Under the pieces are notes generated by a model. It was not told where the DNA came from, searched no databases, and saw nothing but the letters and a program-made list of their open reading frames with translations. A stretch of 64,000 nt of DNA from a gamma proteobacterium symbiont of Stewartia floridana (GTDB taxonomy: Bacteria; Pseudomonadota; Gammaproteobacteria; Chromatiales; Chromatiaceae), in NCBI GenBank assembly GCA_003676145.1, contig NAUB01000034.1, forward strand, positions 1 to 64,000. Reading direction: 5' to 3'. Of the stretch, positions 27,834 to 36,648 are shown piece by piece (within the stretch, counting starts at the first letter, position 1; every line of letters begins with the position of its first letter). The position numbers and the translations under genes are program-made.

Positions 27834-28163
27834 TCAGCTTGCCAGCCTGGCCTCCAGACGATAACCCGATCTCGCCCAACCCAGAATTCCACCGCGCAGA
27901 TTGACTGCATTGTCGAATCCCTGCTGTGCCAGATAGGCACATGCGTGGTAGGAGCGCGCTCCACTGTGGCAATAGAGGATCAGATCCTTGTCTTTTGGCA
28001 GCTCGGACATGCGAACGGGAATCAGATGCATCGGAATATGCTCGGCATCCGGTAACACCCCCTGAGCCAGTTCACCGGCACTGCGGATGTCCAGTAGCAG
28101 AAAATCACCGTCTTTGGCCATGCGGGCTTCAAGATCGGAAGCGTCTATTTCCTTTATCATCAC
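27834..28163 (-). CDS. Single-domain rhodanese (thiosulfate sulfurtransferase)
   Basis: This 109-residue cytosolic rhodanese has the active-site cysteine C65 in LILYCHSGARS and ends soon after GGILGWARSGY. Rhodaneses generate a cysteine persulfide that is passed to TusA. It precedes tusA by about 180 bp on the same strand, and a divergent cysG lies on the other side. A second start three bases later is possible. Confidence 0.92.
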   Translation of the reverse strand: MMIKEIDASDLEARMAKDGDFLLLDIRSAGELAQGVLPDAEHIPMHLIPVRMSELPKDKDLILYCHSGARSYHACAYLAQQGFDNAVNLRGGILGWARSGYRLEARLAS

Positions 28164-28338
28164 GTTCGGGCAGCCTCAATATCTCAAAAAACAGGGTCAA
28201 TTAGTATATTAATGTGTTTAAATATTGCAAGTTTGATTAGCCCCCTAATCCCTGGCTTTTTTCGTGTGATTGACTCATGCTAGAGTCTCGCACTGGTAAA
28301 ACCTTGAATAGCGAACACTAATTAACTGGTTGTATTTT

Positions 28339-29763
28339 ATGGATTTTTTCCCAATATTCCTGAACATCAGAAACAAATCATGCCTGGTGGTGGGCGGCGG
28401 TGCAGTGGCTGAAAGAAAAATCGCACTACTGCTCAAATCCGCCGCGGATGTGGTTCTGGTCTCCCCTGAATTGACCCATGATCTGACCACCTGGCGGGAT
28501 ATGGGGCGCCTCAACCACCAGGCGCGAGGCTTCCAGGATGAGGATATCAACGAACGTCATCTGGTGATTGCCGCCACCGACGATCCGCAACTCAATCGGC
28601 ATATTGCCGAGCTGGCCCATGCCAGACGAACTCCCGTGAATGTGGTGGACCAGCCTGAATTGTGCAGCTTCATCGTCCCCTCGATCATCGACCGCTCACC
28701 GGTGGTAGCCGCCGTTTCAACCGGTGGAGCATCCCCAGTGCTGGCACGTCTGATCCGCTCCAGGCTGGAATCCCTGATCCCCGCCGGTTACGGCCGCCTG
28801 GCGGATCTGTGCAACCGCTTTCGCCAGCGGGTGAAGGAGCATTTCAGCAAACCTGAAGAGCGGCGCCTGTTCTGGGACCGGGTACTGGAAGGCGGGGTCG
28901 CTGAGCGGGTCTTTTCCGGCCACGATGAGGAGGCGGATCAGCTGATGGAACGCCTTCTGGCAGACCCACGTCTGGATCAGGAGATGGGTGAGGTCTACCT
29001 GGTGGGCGCCGGACCGGGTGACCCGGACCTGCTGACCTTCCGCGCGCTGCGCCTGATGCAGCAGGCGGATGTGGTGGTCTACGACCGACTGGTGGCAAAA
29101 CCGATTCTCGAGATGACCCGTCACGATGCGGAGCACGTCTATGTGGGCAAGGAGCGGGATAAGCACGCCATGCGCCAGGAAGAGATCAACAAGCTGCTGG
29201 CCAGGCTTGCCAAACAGGGCAAGCGGGTATTGCGGTTGAAGGGGGGCGATCCCTTCATTTTCGGCCGTGGTGGCGAGGAGATCGATACCCTGGCCGCCGA
29301 AGGGGTGCCGTTTCAGGTGATTCCGGGAATCACTGCGGCGGCGGGCTGCGCCACCTACTCCGGCATTCCGCTCACCCATCGGGACTACGCCCAGTCGGTC
29401 ACCTTCGTCACCGGCCATCTGAAAGACGGCAGCATGAATCTGAACTGGGATATGCTGGCACAGCCGAACCAGACCGTGGTTTTCTACATGGGCCTGGTTG
29501 GCCTGCCGGTAATCTGCCGGGAACTACTCGCTCATGGGGTTACCGGCGACATGCCGATTGCCTTGATCCAGCAGGGCACGACCCATATGCAGCGTGTCTT
29601 CACCGGTACTCTGGATAATATCCTTGAGACGGTGGAACGGGAACGCCCCAAGCCCCCCACGCTGATCATCGTCGGCCACGTGGTCGAGCTGCAGGAGAAA
29701 CTGGCCTGGTTCGAGGCGCCGCCCCACTCCGAGCAGGGTGCCACCTCACCGGTGGATTTTTGA
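28339..29763 (+). CDS. cysG: Siroheme synthase CysG (trifunctional)
   Basis: The 474-residue protein has an N-terminal precorrin-2 dehydrogenase/ferrochelatase half (LVVGGGAVAERKIALL, TDDPQLNRHIAEL, STGGASPVLARLIRS) and a C-terminal uroporphyrinogen methyltransferase half (VYLVGAGPGDPDLLT, LKGGDPFIFGRGGEE, GITAAAGCATYSGIP). It converts uroporphyrinogen III to siroheme, the cofactor of sulfite and nitrite reductases. I chose ATG 28339 (MDFFPIFLNI) over a TTG nine bases earlier. It is divergent from the rhodanese-tusA-dsrE2 set, so the region groups sulfur functions. Confidence 0.95.
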   Translation: MDFFPIFLNIRNKSCLVVGGGAVAERKIALLLKSAADVVLVSPELTHDLTTWRDMGRLNHQARGFQDEDINERHLVIAATDDPQLNRHIAELAHARRTPVNVVDQPELCSFIVPSIIDRSPVVAAVSTGGASPVLARLIRSRLESLIPAGYGRLADLCNRFRQRVKEHFSKPEERRLFWDRVLEGGVAERVFSGHDEEADQLMERLLADPRLDQEMGEVYLVGAGPGDPDLLTFRALRLMQQADVVVYDRLVAKPILEMTRHDAEHVYVGKERDKHAMRQEEINKLLARLAKQGKRVLRLKGGDPFIFGRGGEEIDTLAAEGVPFQVIPGITAAAGCATYSGIPLTHRDYAQSVTFVTGHLKDGSMNLNWDMLAQPNQTVVFYMGLVGLPVICRELLAHGVTGDMPIALIQQGTTHMQRVFTGTLDNILETVERERPKPPTLIIVGHVVELQEKLAWFEAPPHSEQGATSPVDF

Positions 29764-29782
29764 GCCTAGATCGGGGAAGAAG

Positions 29783-30011
29783 AATAAATCCGCAAATGAA
29801 CGCGAATAAACGCAAATATTGATGGGCGCGACAGACGACCCCAGGTAGATAAATCTATGGTTGTCATCCCGGTACAGGCAGGCATGGCTCCATTTTAGTA
29901 ATCTGCATCCCGGAATACGCCGGGATGGCGAGAGTGAGTCTGACTGCCAATAGAGATCTGATGCATCAAAAACTATTTGCGTTCATTCGCGTTCATTTGC
30001 GGACTTAATAA
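29783..30011. repeat. Full GAACGC-type palindromic element (about 229 bp)
   Basis: The left arm (about 29783-29818) carries AATCCGCAAATGAACGCG and an AATAAACGCAAAT tail. The right arm (29975-30011) is close to its reverse complement and ends GGACTTAATAA. The 155-bp middle holds a nested inverted repeat around TCATCCCGG and CCGGGATGG. It lies between cysG and the convergent rhodanese gene and encodes nothing. It behaves like a MITE-type element without transposase. Confidence 0.75.
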
Positions 30012-30053
30012 TCTTAATAACAGCTGGCACCCAACTACGGCTAACAGGTCAAC

Positions 30054-30524
30054 TCAGGCCGGTTTGGGACTCAGCTGATCTTCCCGCAGATTGGGGGTGA
30101 AGTAGTCATCCGCATCATCGATATCCACCGCCTCATCCTCGGCGTTGACCAGGGGTTGCTCAAAGTCGTTCCAGCCGCGCAGACCGGTCTTCAGTGAGAC
30201 CACGTTTTCGAAACCGAGCATCTTCATGGAGAAGGCGGCCAGCACACTGCGATAGCCGGAGCGGCACACCACCACCACCTCCCGCTGGCGTGCCTTGACC
30301 AGTTCGGGAATGGTCTCTTCATAGTCCCACTCACAGGCCGATTCAAGTATTCCACGAGGTGCAAGAATCGAGTTCTCGATATGCATCGCATCGTACTCAT
30401 AGGGCTCCCTGACATCCACGATAAGTAACTCGGGATTTGCCTCCAGACGCTCTTCCAGATCCCAGGGCATGATCTCCGGCACATCCCCCAGACATTCGCT
30501 GATCAGGTTTAAAAAATTTTTCAT
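30054..30524 (-). CDS. Rhodanese-domain protein with acidic C-terminus
   Basis: The 156-residue protein has a rhodanese domain with C87 in VVVVCRSGYRSVLAAF, followed by a strongly acidic tail containing DEAVDIDDADDYF. It starts ten bases after the NarL-type regulator stop, so it is the last gene of a three-gene unit with the NarX-like kinase and regulator. Why a sulfurtransferase is tied to a redox-type two-component system is an open question. Confidence 0.85.
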   Translation of the reverse strand: MKNFLNLISECLGDVPEIMPWDLEERLEANPELLIVDVREPYEYDAMHIENSILAPRGILESACEWDYEETIPELVKARQREVVVVCRSGYRSVLAAFSMKMLGFENVVSLKTGLRGWNDFEQPLVNAEDEAVDIDDADDYFTPNLREDQLSPKPA

Positions 30525-30534
30525 TATAAAAAGC

Positions 30535-31179
30535 CTATCCTCTTGAACAGAGGTTTTGTTCTACGGCAATCACCGCGGCTTCAACCCGTGAATGGACCTC
30601 AAGTTTTCTAAGGATCGCTTTAACATGAAGCTTCACGGTACCGTCGGAGATTCCCAGGTTTCGCGCAATTACTTTGTTGCTTTGACCATCCGCCAGATGA
30701 CATAGAATCTCCCGCTCCCGGGGAGTCAGATCATCCAGCGAAGAGGTCGGTGCACTGCTGCTGGGCTGCTCCCCCTGTACCGCTTTGGCCAGAATTCCGG
30801 TCAACTCATTGGCGACCACAGTCTGGCCTTTGGTGATCTGCTGCAGCGCATCGATCAACTCGTCAGGTTCCATATCTTTCAACAGATAGCCCTGCGCACC
30901 ATTCTGCAGCGCTTCGATGACATCCGTCTCCTCTCGGCTGGTGGTCAACATACTGATTGGCATCTGTGGATAGTGTTTGCGCAACACACTCAACACTTCG
31001 GTACCGGTCATGTCCGGCATCCGCATATCCAACAGCACCACATCCGGTCGCTCGTGGGCCACCGTTTCTATGCCCTTCAGACAGTCGCCTATGGCGATCA
31101 CATCAATACCACGGCGTTCCAGCAGTTCCTGCAGGCCAATTCGAAACAGAGCATGGTCATCGATTACCAGTACCCGCAT
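30535..31179 (-). CDS. NarL/LuxR-family response regulator
   Basis: I chose the ATG at 31179 (MRVLVIDDHALFRIGLQ, 214 residues) because an AGAGGTG ribosome site precedes it; an upstream start would add 12 poor residues. The receiver has the phospho-acceptor in VVLLDMRMPDMTG and lysine in LLKDMEPDEL. The LuxR-type HTH is LTPREREILCHLADGQSNKVIARNLGISDGTVKLHVKAIL. It is a typical partner for a HisKA_3 kinase, and the NarX-like kinase is directly upstream. Confidence 0.92.
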   Translation of the reverse strand: MRVLVIDDHALFRIGLQELLERRGIDVIAIGDCLKGIETVAHERPDVVLLDMRMPDMTGTEVLSVLRKHYPQMPISMLTTSREETDVIEALQNGAQGYLLKDMEPDELIDALQQITKGQTVVANELTGILAKAVQGEQPSSSAPTSSLDDLTPREREILCHLADGQSNKVIARNLGISDGTVKLHVKAILRKLEVHSRVEAAVIAVEQNLCSRG

Positions 31180-31307
31180 TTTTTCACCTCTGTGGACTCC
31201 TGCATCTCTTGCCAAGGACTACTGCCATGAGCGGCGAGACGCGCTTTGCCTTGAACCCTGACAGACCAACTGAATCCGCCAATATCATCCGGTTAAGGGT
31301 GGGCGTA

Positions 31308-32963
31308 TCATTTGGCACTGCGAATCACCAGTTCGACCCGGGTACCTTCACCCGGCTCGCTCTCAATCGATAACTCACCATCCACCCGTCGAGCACGCTC
31401 TTCCATGATCGACAGACCGATGTGCTCACCCGGATTACCCTTAGGCGCCGCACCCTCGAAGCCGACACCGTCATCCTCAACCAGGATGAGATACTGCCCT
31501 GGACTTCGACATCGTAACAGCACTCGAACGGTATGGGCATTGGCATGCTTACGGATATTGGCCAAAGATTCCTGGACAATCCGCAATGCCTGCATCTCCT
31601 GTGTGGTATCCAGATCGGTTTTCAGGCAGTCCGGCTGAAAAAATGCATGGATCGAAGTCTCCTGATTGAAACGCTCCACCAGTTTTCCCAGGGCCGGAAT
31701 CAGACCGCGCTGATCCATCGGTGCGCGAAAACTGTTGATTAGCTCGCGCAGCTCATCATGCGCCTCATCGAGACCGTTATGAATACGTTTGGCCTCCTGC
31801 TCGGCTGTCAGCGACACCGACTCGTTCTGCAGTGTCTCTTCCAGCATACGGACCTGGAAACGCAGACTGGCCAGAGTCTGCGCCAGTGAATCGTGCAGTT
31901 CATGGGCCAGGGAGGTTCGCTCTTCGACGATCGACAGTCGGCGCGCTTCCGAATCGGAGCGCTGTTTGGCTACCGCCATACCCAGATGACTGCCGATGGT
32001 ATTGAGAATATCCAGCACATCCTCTCGTCCATCATAGATGCCCGGCCTGTCCACATAGAGATGATAGAAACCCAGCACATCACCGTGATACCACATTGGC
32101 ACGGAGACCCGCTCAACCTCATCCGCGCTGAACATCCGGCGTCCGTTTCGATGGGCACAGAGCCTGGGATTCTGATTACACAGAATGTCGCCGGGAGAGA
32201 GGGTGATGCCGCACTGACAGAGTTTGATTGGCAACAGCTCTTGCTCGTTGTAGAGCCGGCCATCCAGGTCGATGCACCCCACCTGCCGCACCTTGTCATC
32301 CGGCAGTACCAGATGGACTGTAGCGGAACGGGCGTTCACCATGCGTTTGAACACCCCCATATACTCCAGCAACAACTCATCCAGATTCTCCGACTGGTTG
32401 ATGCCAGCCGCCACATCATAGAGCACCTGCAGGTTGGTGGTTTTCTGCGCCAGACGCAGGGTCTGCCTGGCCACCCGGACCTCCATATCCTCATAGATAT
32501 CGGTCAACTCCTCACTGAGACTGTCGATGTCCCGCGCCATGCCGCTCAAAACACCACTCGGCTCAAAGGGCTTTTTGCTGGAGACGGGCTCACCCTGGCA
32601 GACCTGGTTGACTGTCTGCTCCAGTGAAGAGAGTGGACGCAACAGCTGACTGCGCAGGCGGATCAGTACCAGCACCAGGGAAAACAGGGCAAAGGCGACA
32701 CCAAGCAGCAGTACCACCTGAACCGAAGAGCGTCCACCGGTCTCTCCGATCAGAAACAGCACCGCCCCCAGGGAAACGGTCAGACTCAAGCCGAGAAACA
32801 GGATCGGCAGCAGCAGGTTGCCGGTAAACAGAATGCGCAGACTCGGCCAGTGCTTGCGATCGATGAAGCTCTCCAGCCAGGTCAACCAGCGGTGCAGCGA
32901 ACCGGAAACCGCTCCGGGACCGGGCAGTGACTCGTTGGAGGTTGTTTTCTGTTCCGCTTGCAT
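31308..32963 (-). CDS. NarX-like sensor histidine kinase with a cysteine-rich GAF domain
   Basis: The 551-residue protein has two membrane helices (about 46-72 and 82-102) with almost no periplasmic loop, a HAMP, then a GAF domain (about 185-330). The GAF contains four close cysteines, C249, C251, C262 and C269, in a C-x-C ... C-x6-C layout reminiscent of the NarX central cysteine cluster. A HisKA_3 box follows with the acceptor H357 in AHELHDSLAQTLASL, then HATPase (GVGFEG, GLSIMEERARRV). It lacks the P-box periplasmic nitrate sensor of NarX. It is upstream of the NarL-type regulator. Confidence 0.9.
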   Translation of the reverse strand: MQAEQKTTSNESLPGPGAVSGSLHRWLTWLESFIDRKHWPSLRILFTGNLLLPILFLGLSLTVSLGAVLFLIGETGGRSSVQVVLLLGVAFALFSLVLVLIRLRSQLLRPLSSLEQTVNQVCQGEPVSSKKPFEPSGVLSGMARDIDSLSEELTDIYEDMEVRVARQTLRLAQKTTNLQVLYDVAAGINQSENLDELLLEYMGVFKRMVNARSATVHLVLPDDKVRQVGCIDLDGRLYNEQELLPIKLCQCGITLSPGDILCNQNPRLCAHRNGRRMFSADEVERVSVPMWYHGDVLGFYHLYVDRPGIYDGREDVLDILNTIGSHLGMAVAKQRSDSEARRLSIVEERTSLAHELHDSLAQTLASLRFQVRMLEETLQNESVSLTAEQEAKRIHNGLDEAHDELRELINSFRAPMDQRGLIPALGKLVERFNQETSIHAFFQPDCLKTDLDTTQEMQALRIVQESLANIRKHANAHTVRVLLRCRSPGQYLILVEDDGVGFEGAAPKGNPGEHIGLSIMEERARRVDGELSIESEPGEGTRVELVIRSAK

Positions 32964-33013
32964 ATTGCGACTCTACCACGAACCCGAAAAGCGGGTCAGT
33001 TACCCGTTTGATT

Positions 33014-33027
33014 TAGGGCCTGTTAAC
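33014..33027 (+). repeat. GGGCCTGTTAAC repeat copy
   Basis: TAGGGCCTGTTAAC lies in the 101-bp gap between cca and the NarX-like gene. Confidence 0.5.
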
Positions 33028-33064
33028 AGCGCCGAACTTCCCTGTCTGTCGCCGGACAGTCGAT

Positions 33065-34213
33065 TCATAAGTTGTTCCGAGGCAGCTTGAGTTGTTGCAG
33101 ACAGTCGAGCCGCCAGCTGCGGATCGCATCTCCCAAGGCCTTGCCTCGCAGCTCGGAAGCGGCCAGCCGCTCCGGCAGGGGAGCCAACAGTACCTCTCGG
33201 GCGGCTGTCAGGTCAGGCTTCAACCACTCCATACGCTCTGGCCAGATTGCCTCAGCCGCCAGTAACAGCCCCTCGAGTCTTTCGGGTTGCTGCCTGGGTT
33301 TGAGCCGGGCAACCAGATCCAACAGATGCTCACCGCTTGTCTCATCCGTTTGGACAGAAGATGACTGCAGAAGATCACGGAGCAACTCGCCAGTGCGCTT
33401 GTCGAGACGGATTTCATCCAGCCAGGCGGCCAGATCAGGCTGATTCCGGGCGGCGTAAAACAGTGCCACCGCTGTACGAATCTGTGGATCATCACTGACT
33501 GGTACAACCCGCTTCAGCGCCGACACCATGCCCCCTGCCGTCTGAGCGCCATGCCCTGCGGATTCGCTGCCCATGATTTCAGCCACTGCCGGTATCAGCT
33601 TATGCAGCGCGCCACAGCGCTGCAAAACCTCAAAAAAGCGCCATGGCTGGGGCTCTCCCATGGCACGACTCATCTCTTTCAGGAAACGCTCTGCAGAGAG
33701 TGTCTCAAGCTCAGCACTCTTTGCCATCTTCTTCATCAATGCATGGGTGCCATGGGCCACCCGAAATCCCCAGCATCCCAGCTTAGCCGCAAACCGGGCG
33801 ATGCGCAGTAGACGCAGAGGATCCTCACTGAAGGCCGGCGTGATATGGCGTAACAGACCCTCCTGCAGATCCTTCTGTCCCTCACAGATATCGATCACAC
33901 AGCCCGATTCATCCATCGCCAAGGCATTGATGGTCAGATCGCGTCGCAGCAGGTCCTGCTCCAGGCTCACCTCGGGCCCGTAACTGACCTGAAAACCCTT
34001 GTAACCGGGTGCTGTCTTAACTTCAGTCCGGGCCAGGGCATACTCTTCACCACTCTGGGGGTGGAGAAACACCGGAAAATCACGATCGGCACGACGGTAA
34101 CCCTGGGCCAGCATCTCTTCCGGCGTGGCCCCGACTACCACCCAATCCCGTTCGTTATAAGGCAACTCCAGCAACTGATCCCGAACCGCACCGCCGACCA
34201 GATAGACTTTCAT
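33065..34213 (-). CDS. cca: CCA tRNA nucleotidyltransferase, class II, without a recognisable HD site
   Basis: This 382-residue enzyme adds or repairs the 3' CCA of tRNA. The N-terminal head has YLVGGAVRDQLL, ERDWVVVG and RADRDFPVF, and the neck has RRDLTINALAMD, all class II motifs. The usual gammaproteobacterial Cca carries a C-terminal HD phosphohydrolase domain; the segments matching H..D (E. coli HDLGKG) are not preserved here, so that function is probably absent. Its start overlaps the ABC exporter stop by four bases. Confidence 0.9.
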   Translation of the reverse strand: MKVYLVGGAVRDQLLELPYNERDWVVVGATPEEMLAQGYRRADRDFPVFLHPQSGEEYALARTEVKTAPGYKGFQVSYGPEVSLEQDLLRRDLTINALAMDESGCVIDICEGQKDLQEGLLRHITPAFSEDPLRLLRIARFAAKLGCWGFRVAHGTHALMKKMAKSAELETLSAERFLKEMSRAMGEPQPWRFFEVLQRCGALHKLIPAVAEIMGSESAGHGAQTAGGMVSALKRVVPVSDDPQIRTAVALFYAARNQPDLAAWLDEIRLDKRTGELLRDLLQSSSVQTDETSGEHLLDLVARLKPRQQPERLEGLLLAAEAIWPERMEWLKPDLTAAREVLLAPLPERLAASELRGKALGDAIRSWRLDCLQQLKLPRNNL

Positions 34214-36030
34214 TGTCCCTCCTGATCACTCTCAAGCTGATTTTGTTGCTGCTGTTTCTGCTGCAGTTGCCACATCTGGTGATAGCGCCCCTGTTGCTGC
34301 AGAAGCTGAGGATGGGTCCCCTGCTCCACAATCCGTCCCTGATCCATCACCAGAATACGATCCGCATCGACCACCGTTGAGAGACGATGAGCAATCACCA
34401 GCGTGGTGTGATTTCTCGCCACCTCCCTCAGTGTCTCCTGTATCGACTGTTCTGTCTTGGTATCCAGTGAGGAGGTCGCCTCATCGAAGATCAGGATCTG
34501 CGGCCGTTTCAACATCGCCCTGGCAATCGCTACCCGCTGTTTCTCACCGCCGGAGAGTTTCAGCCCCCGCTCCCCCACCACCGTCTGATAACCATCAGGC
34601 AACTGATCGATGAATTCCGCAATATGCGCGATGCGGGCCGCCTCTTCGATCTCCTGTTGAGAGGCGTTGGGATTACCATAGGCCAGGTTGTAGAGAATGC
34701 TCTCGTTGAACAGCACCGTATCCTGGGGAACGATACCGATGGCCGCGCGCAACGACTCTCTTGTCAGCTGACGGATATCCTGATCATCCACCCGAATCGC
34801 CCCAGCGGTGACGTCGTAGAAGCGGAACAACAGACGGGAGAGTGTCGACTTGCCAGCACCGCTGTGGCCAACCACCGCCAGCTTCTCACCCGCCTTGAGG
34901 GTGAAATCCACATCGTGCAGGATCTGCCGCTCCGGCTGATAGGCAAAATCGACCTGTTCGAATCGCACTTCCCCACCCTGCAACTTCAACTGTCTGGCAT
35001 CTTCCGCATCGGTGATCTCCGGCTGTTGTTCCAGCAGTTTGAAGATCAGATCCATGTCCGCCAGCGAGTATTTGATCTGCCGATAGACGATGCCGAGAAA
35101 ATTGAGCGGTATGAACAGCTGCAACATGAAGGTGTTCACCAGCACCAGGTCACCGATCGACATGGTGCCTTCCACCACCCCGTCGGCAGCATAGATCATG
35201 ATGATCGCCACACCCACCGCGATAATCCCCCCCTGACCGAAATTGAGCAGCGACATGGAAGTCTGGCTCTTCACCGCATTATCTTCCCAATCCGCCAGGG
35301 TATCGTCGAAGCGGCGCAGCTCGAGTTTCTCATTGCCGAAATACTTTACCGTCTCGTAATTGATCAGACTGTCGAAGGCCTGACTGTTGGCCTCCGAATC
35401 GAGGCGGTTCATGATGTGGCGATACTCCATACGCCACTCGGTGATAGCCAGGGTGAATCCCACATAAACGATCACGGTACCGAAGGTCACCAGGGCGAAT
35501 TTGATGTCATATTGGGTCAGCAGCACCGCCGCCACCAGGGAGAACTCCACCACCATCGGTAGAATGCTGAAAACCATGTAGTTCAGAATGGTGCTGACGG
35601 AACGGGTACCCCGCTCCAGATCCCGACTGATTGCGCCGGTCTGACGTTCCAGATGAAAACGCAACGACAGATCGTGCAGATGGGTCAGAACCTTGTTGGA
35701 GAGATTGCGCATCGCCCGGTAGCGTACCCGGGCAAAGATGGCGTCACGCAACTCATTGAACAGGGAGCTTGCAAGTCTCAAAACCCCGTAACCGATCAGC
35801 AGAAACAGGGGCAGCACCAGCACCGTCTGGGGCGCCTTTTCGAGGCTGTCGACAATCTCTTTGAGCACCAGGGGAATGCCCACATTGGCGACTTTGGCAA
35901 ACACCAGACAACTCAGGGCAAACAGCGCGCGGCCACGATACTCCCAGAGGAAAGGCAGCATGCTTTTCAGATTGTGCAGATCGCGCCGATCGGTGTGAAC
36001 CCGGCTCTGGGATGAAATATGGTGGACCAT
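34210..36030 (-). CDS. Atm1/HMT-type ABC exporter (fused permease and ATPase)
   Basis: The protein is a half-transporter of about 606 residues from the ATG at 36030 (MVHHISSQSRVH); an ATG at 36084 would add 18. The membrane domain (roughly 40-330) starts RRDLHNLKSMLPFLWEYRG, as in Atm1/HMT1 relatives. The ATPase has Walker A GHSGAGKST, signature LSGGEKQRVAIARAM and Walker B ILIFDEATSSLD. Relatives export glutathione-linked sulfur or metal conjugates. It is translationally coupled to cca through a 4-bp overlap. Confidence 0.88.
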   Translation of the reverse strand: MVHHISSQSRVHTDRRDLHNLKSMLPFLWEYRGRALFALSCLVFAKVANVGIPLVLKEIVDSLEKAPQTVLVLPLFLLIGYGVLRLASSLFNELRDAIFARVRYRAMRNLSNKVLTHLHDLSLRFHLERQTGAISRDLERGTRSVSTILNYMVFSILPMVVEFSLVAAVLLTQYDIKFALVTFGTVIVYVGFTLAITEWRMEYRHIMNRLDSEANSQAFDSLINYETVKYFGNEKLELRRFDDTLADWEDNAVKSQTSMSLLNFGQGGIIAVGVAIIMIYAADGVVEGTMSIGDLVLVNTFMLQLFIPLNFLGIVYRQIKYSLADMDLIFKLLEQQPEITDAEDARQLKLQGGEVRFEQVDFAYQPERQILHDVDFTLKAGEKLAVVGHSGAGKSTLSRLLFRFYDVTAGAIRVDDQDIRQLTRESLRAAIGIVPQDTVLFNESILYNLAYGNPNASQQEIEEAARIAHIAEFIDQLPDGYQTVVGERGLKLSGGEKQRVAIARAMLKRPQILIFDEATSSLDTKTEQSIQETLREVARNHTTLVIAHRLSTVVDADRILVMDQGRIVEQGTHPQLLQQQGRYHQMWQLQQKQQQQNQLESDQEGQ

Positions 36031-36287
36031 GCCAGCAACAGTGGTTGGATAAAAACGGCATATTATCGGAATTTCCCTGATCATGCGCGACGTATCAACC
36101 AGACGATTTAAAAACCATACTCTTTACATGCGGATTCCATACAGGCGGGGATAATTCACCGTAAACCGTGGTCTGTGATAGGGATTGAGGCCGCTTAAAA
36201 AAATGCACTGATCGGCTGAACGCGATATATTCTGCGCCTCAGCGGGATGACCGCCCAGTTTGAATCAGCACCAAAGTGTGAACACAG

Positions 36288-36644
36288 ATGAGCAAAGACT
36301 GCAGCTATAACGAACTCTACCCACTCCAGGTTCTGGACGACAGCATGGAGCCGGAATTCCCGCAAAAGTGCATCATCGTGGTCGAACCCTCCGAGGTCTG
36401 TGCCACAGGAGCCTATGTGGTTGCGGAAACCCAGGGGGATCGCTGGTTCAGACAATATATCGCCGACGGCGGCGCAACCAAGCGATTGGTAGCACTCAAC
36501 AGCGACTATCCTGAGATTCAGCTGAAAGAGGGTGAATACAAGATCGTCGGGGTCGTGGTGCAGAGAAATATCGGTCGGGACATCAAGCACTACCACCCCT
36601 ATGTTCCGGGTGGCAAGCAGCCGAAAACCATACCCGTCAGCTGA
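36288..36644 (+). CDS. Orphan S24 (LexA/UmuD-type) peptidase-like protein
   Basis: This 118-residue protein is a lone S24 domain without the DNA-binding part. The Ser nucleophile is S19 in DDSMEPEFP, and the Lys general base is K65 in GATKRLVAL. The VVGVVVQ-type ending is also present. No cleavage site of the Ala-Gly type is obvious upstream of it, so it may not autocleave. It ends four bases before the RND adaptor start, suggesting co-expression; the role is unknown. Confidence 0.75.
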   Translation: MSKDCSYNELYPLQVLDDSMEPEFPQKCIIVVEPSEVCATGAYVVAETQGDRWFRQYIADGGATKRLVALNSDYPEIQLKEGEYKIVGVVVQRNIGRDIKHYHPYVPGGKQPKTIPVS

Positions 36645-36648
36645 TCTG

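Noticed and set aside
34624-35562. Open frame of about 312 codons opposite the ABC exporter
   Set aside because: Antisense to a clear ABC gene; the residues show no protein-like pattern.
36532-36648. Extended N-terminus for the RND adaptor
   Set aside because: It overlaps the S24 gene in another frame and would mask the lipoprotein signal starting at 36649.
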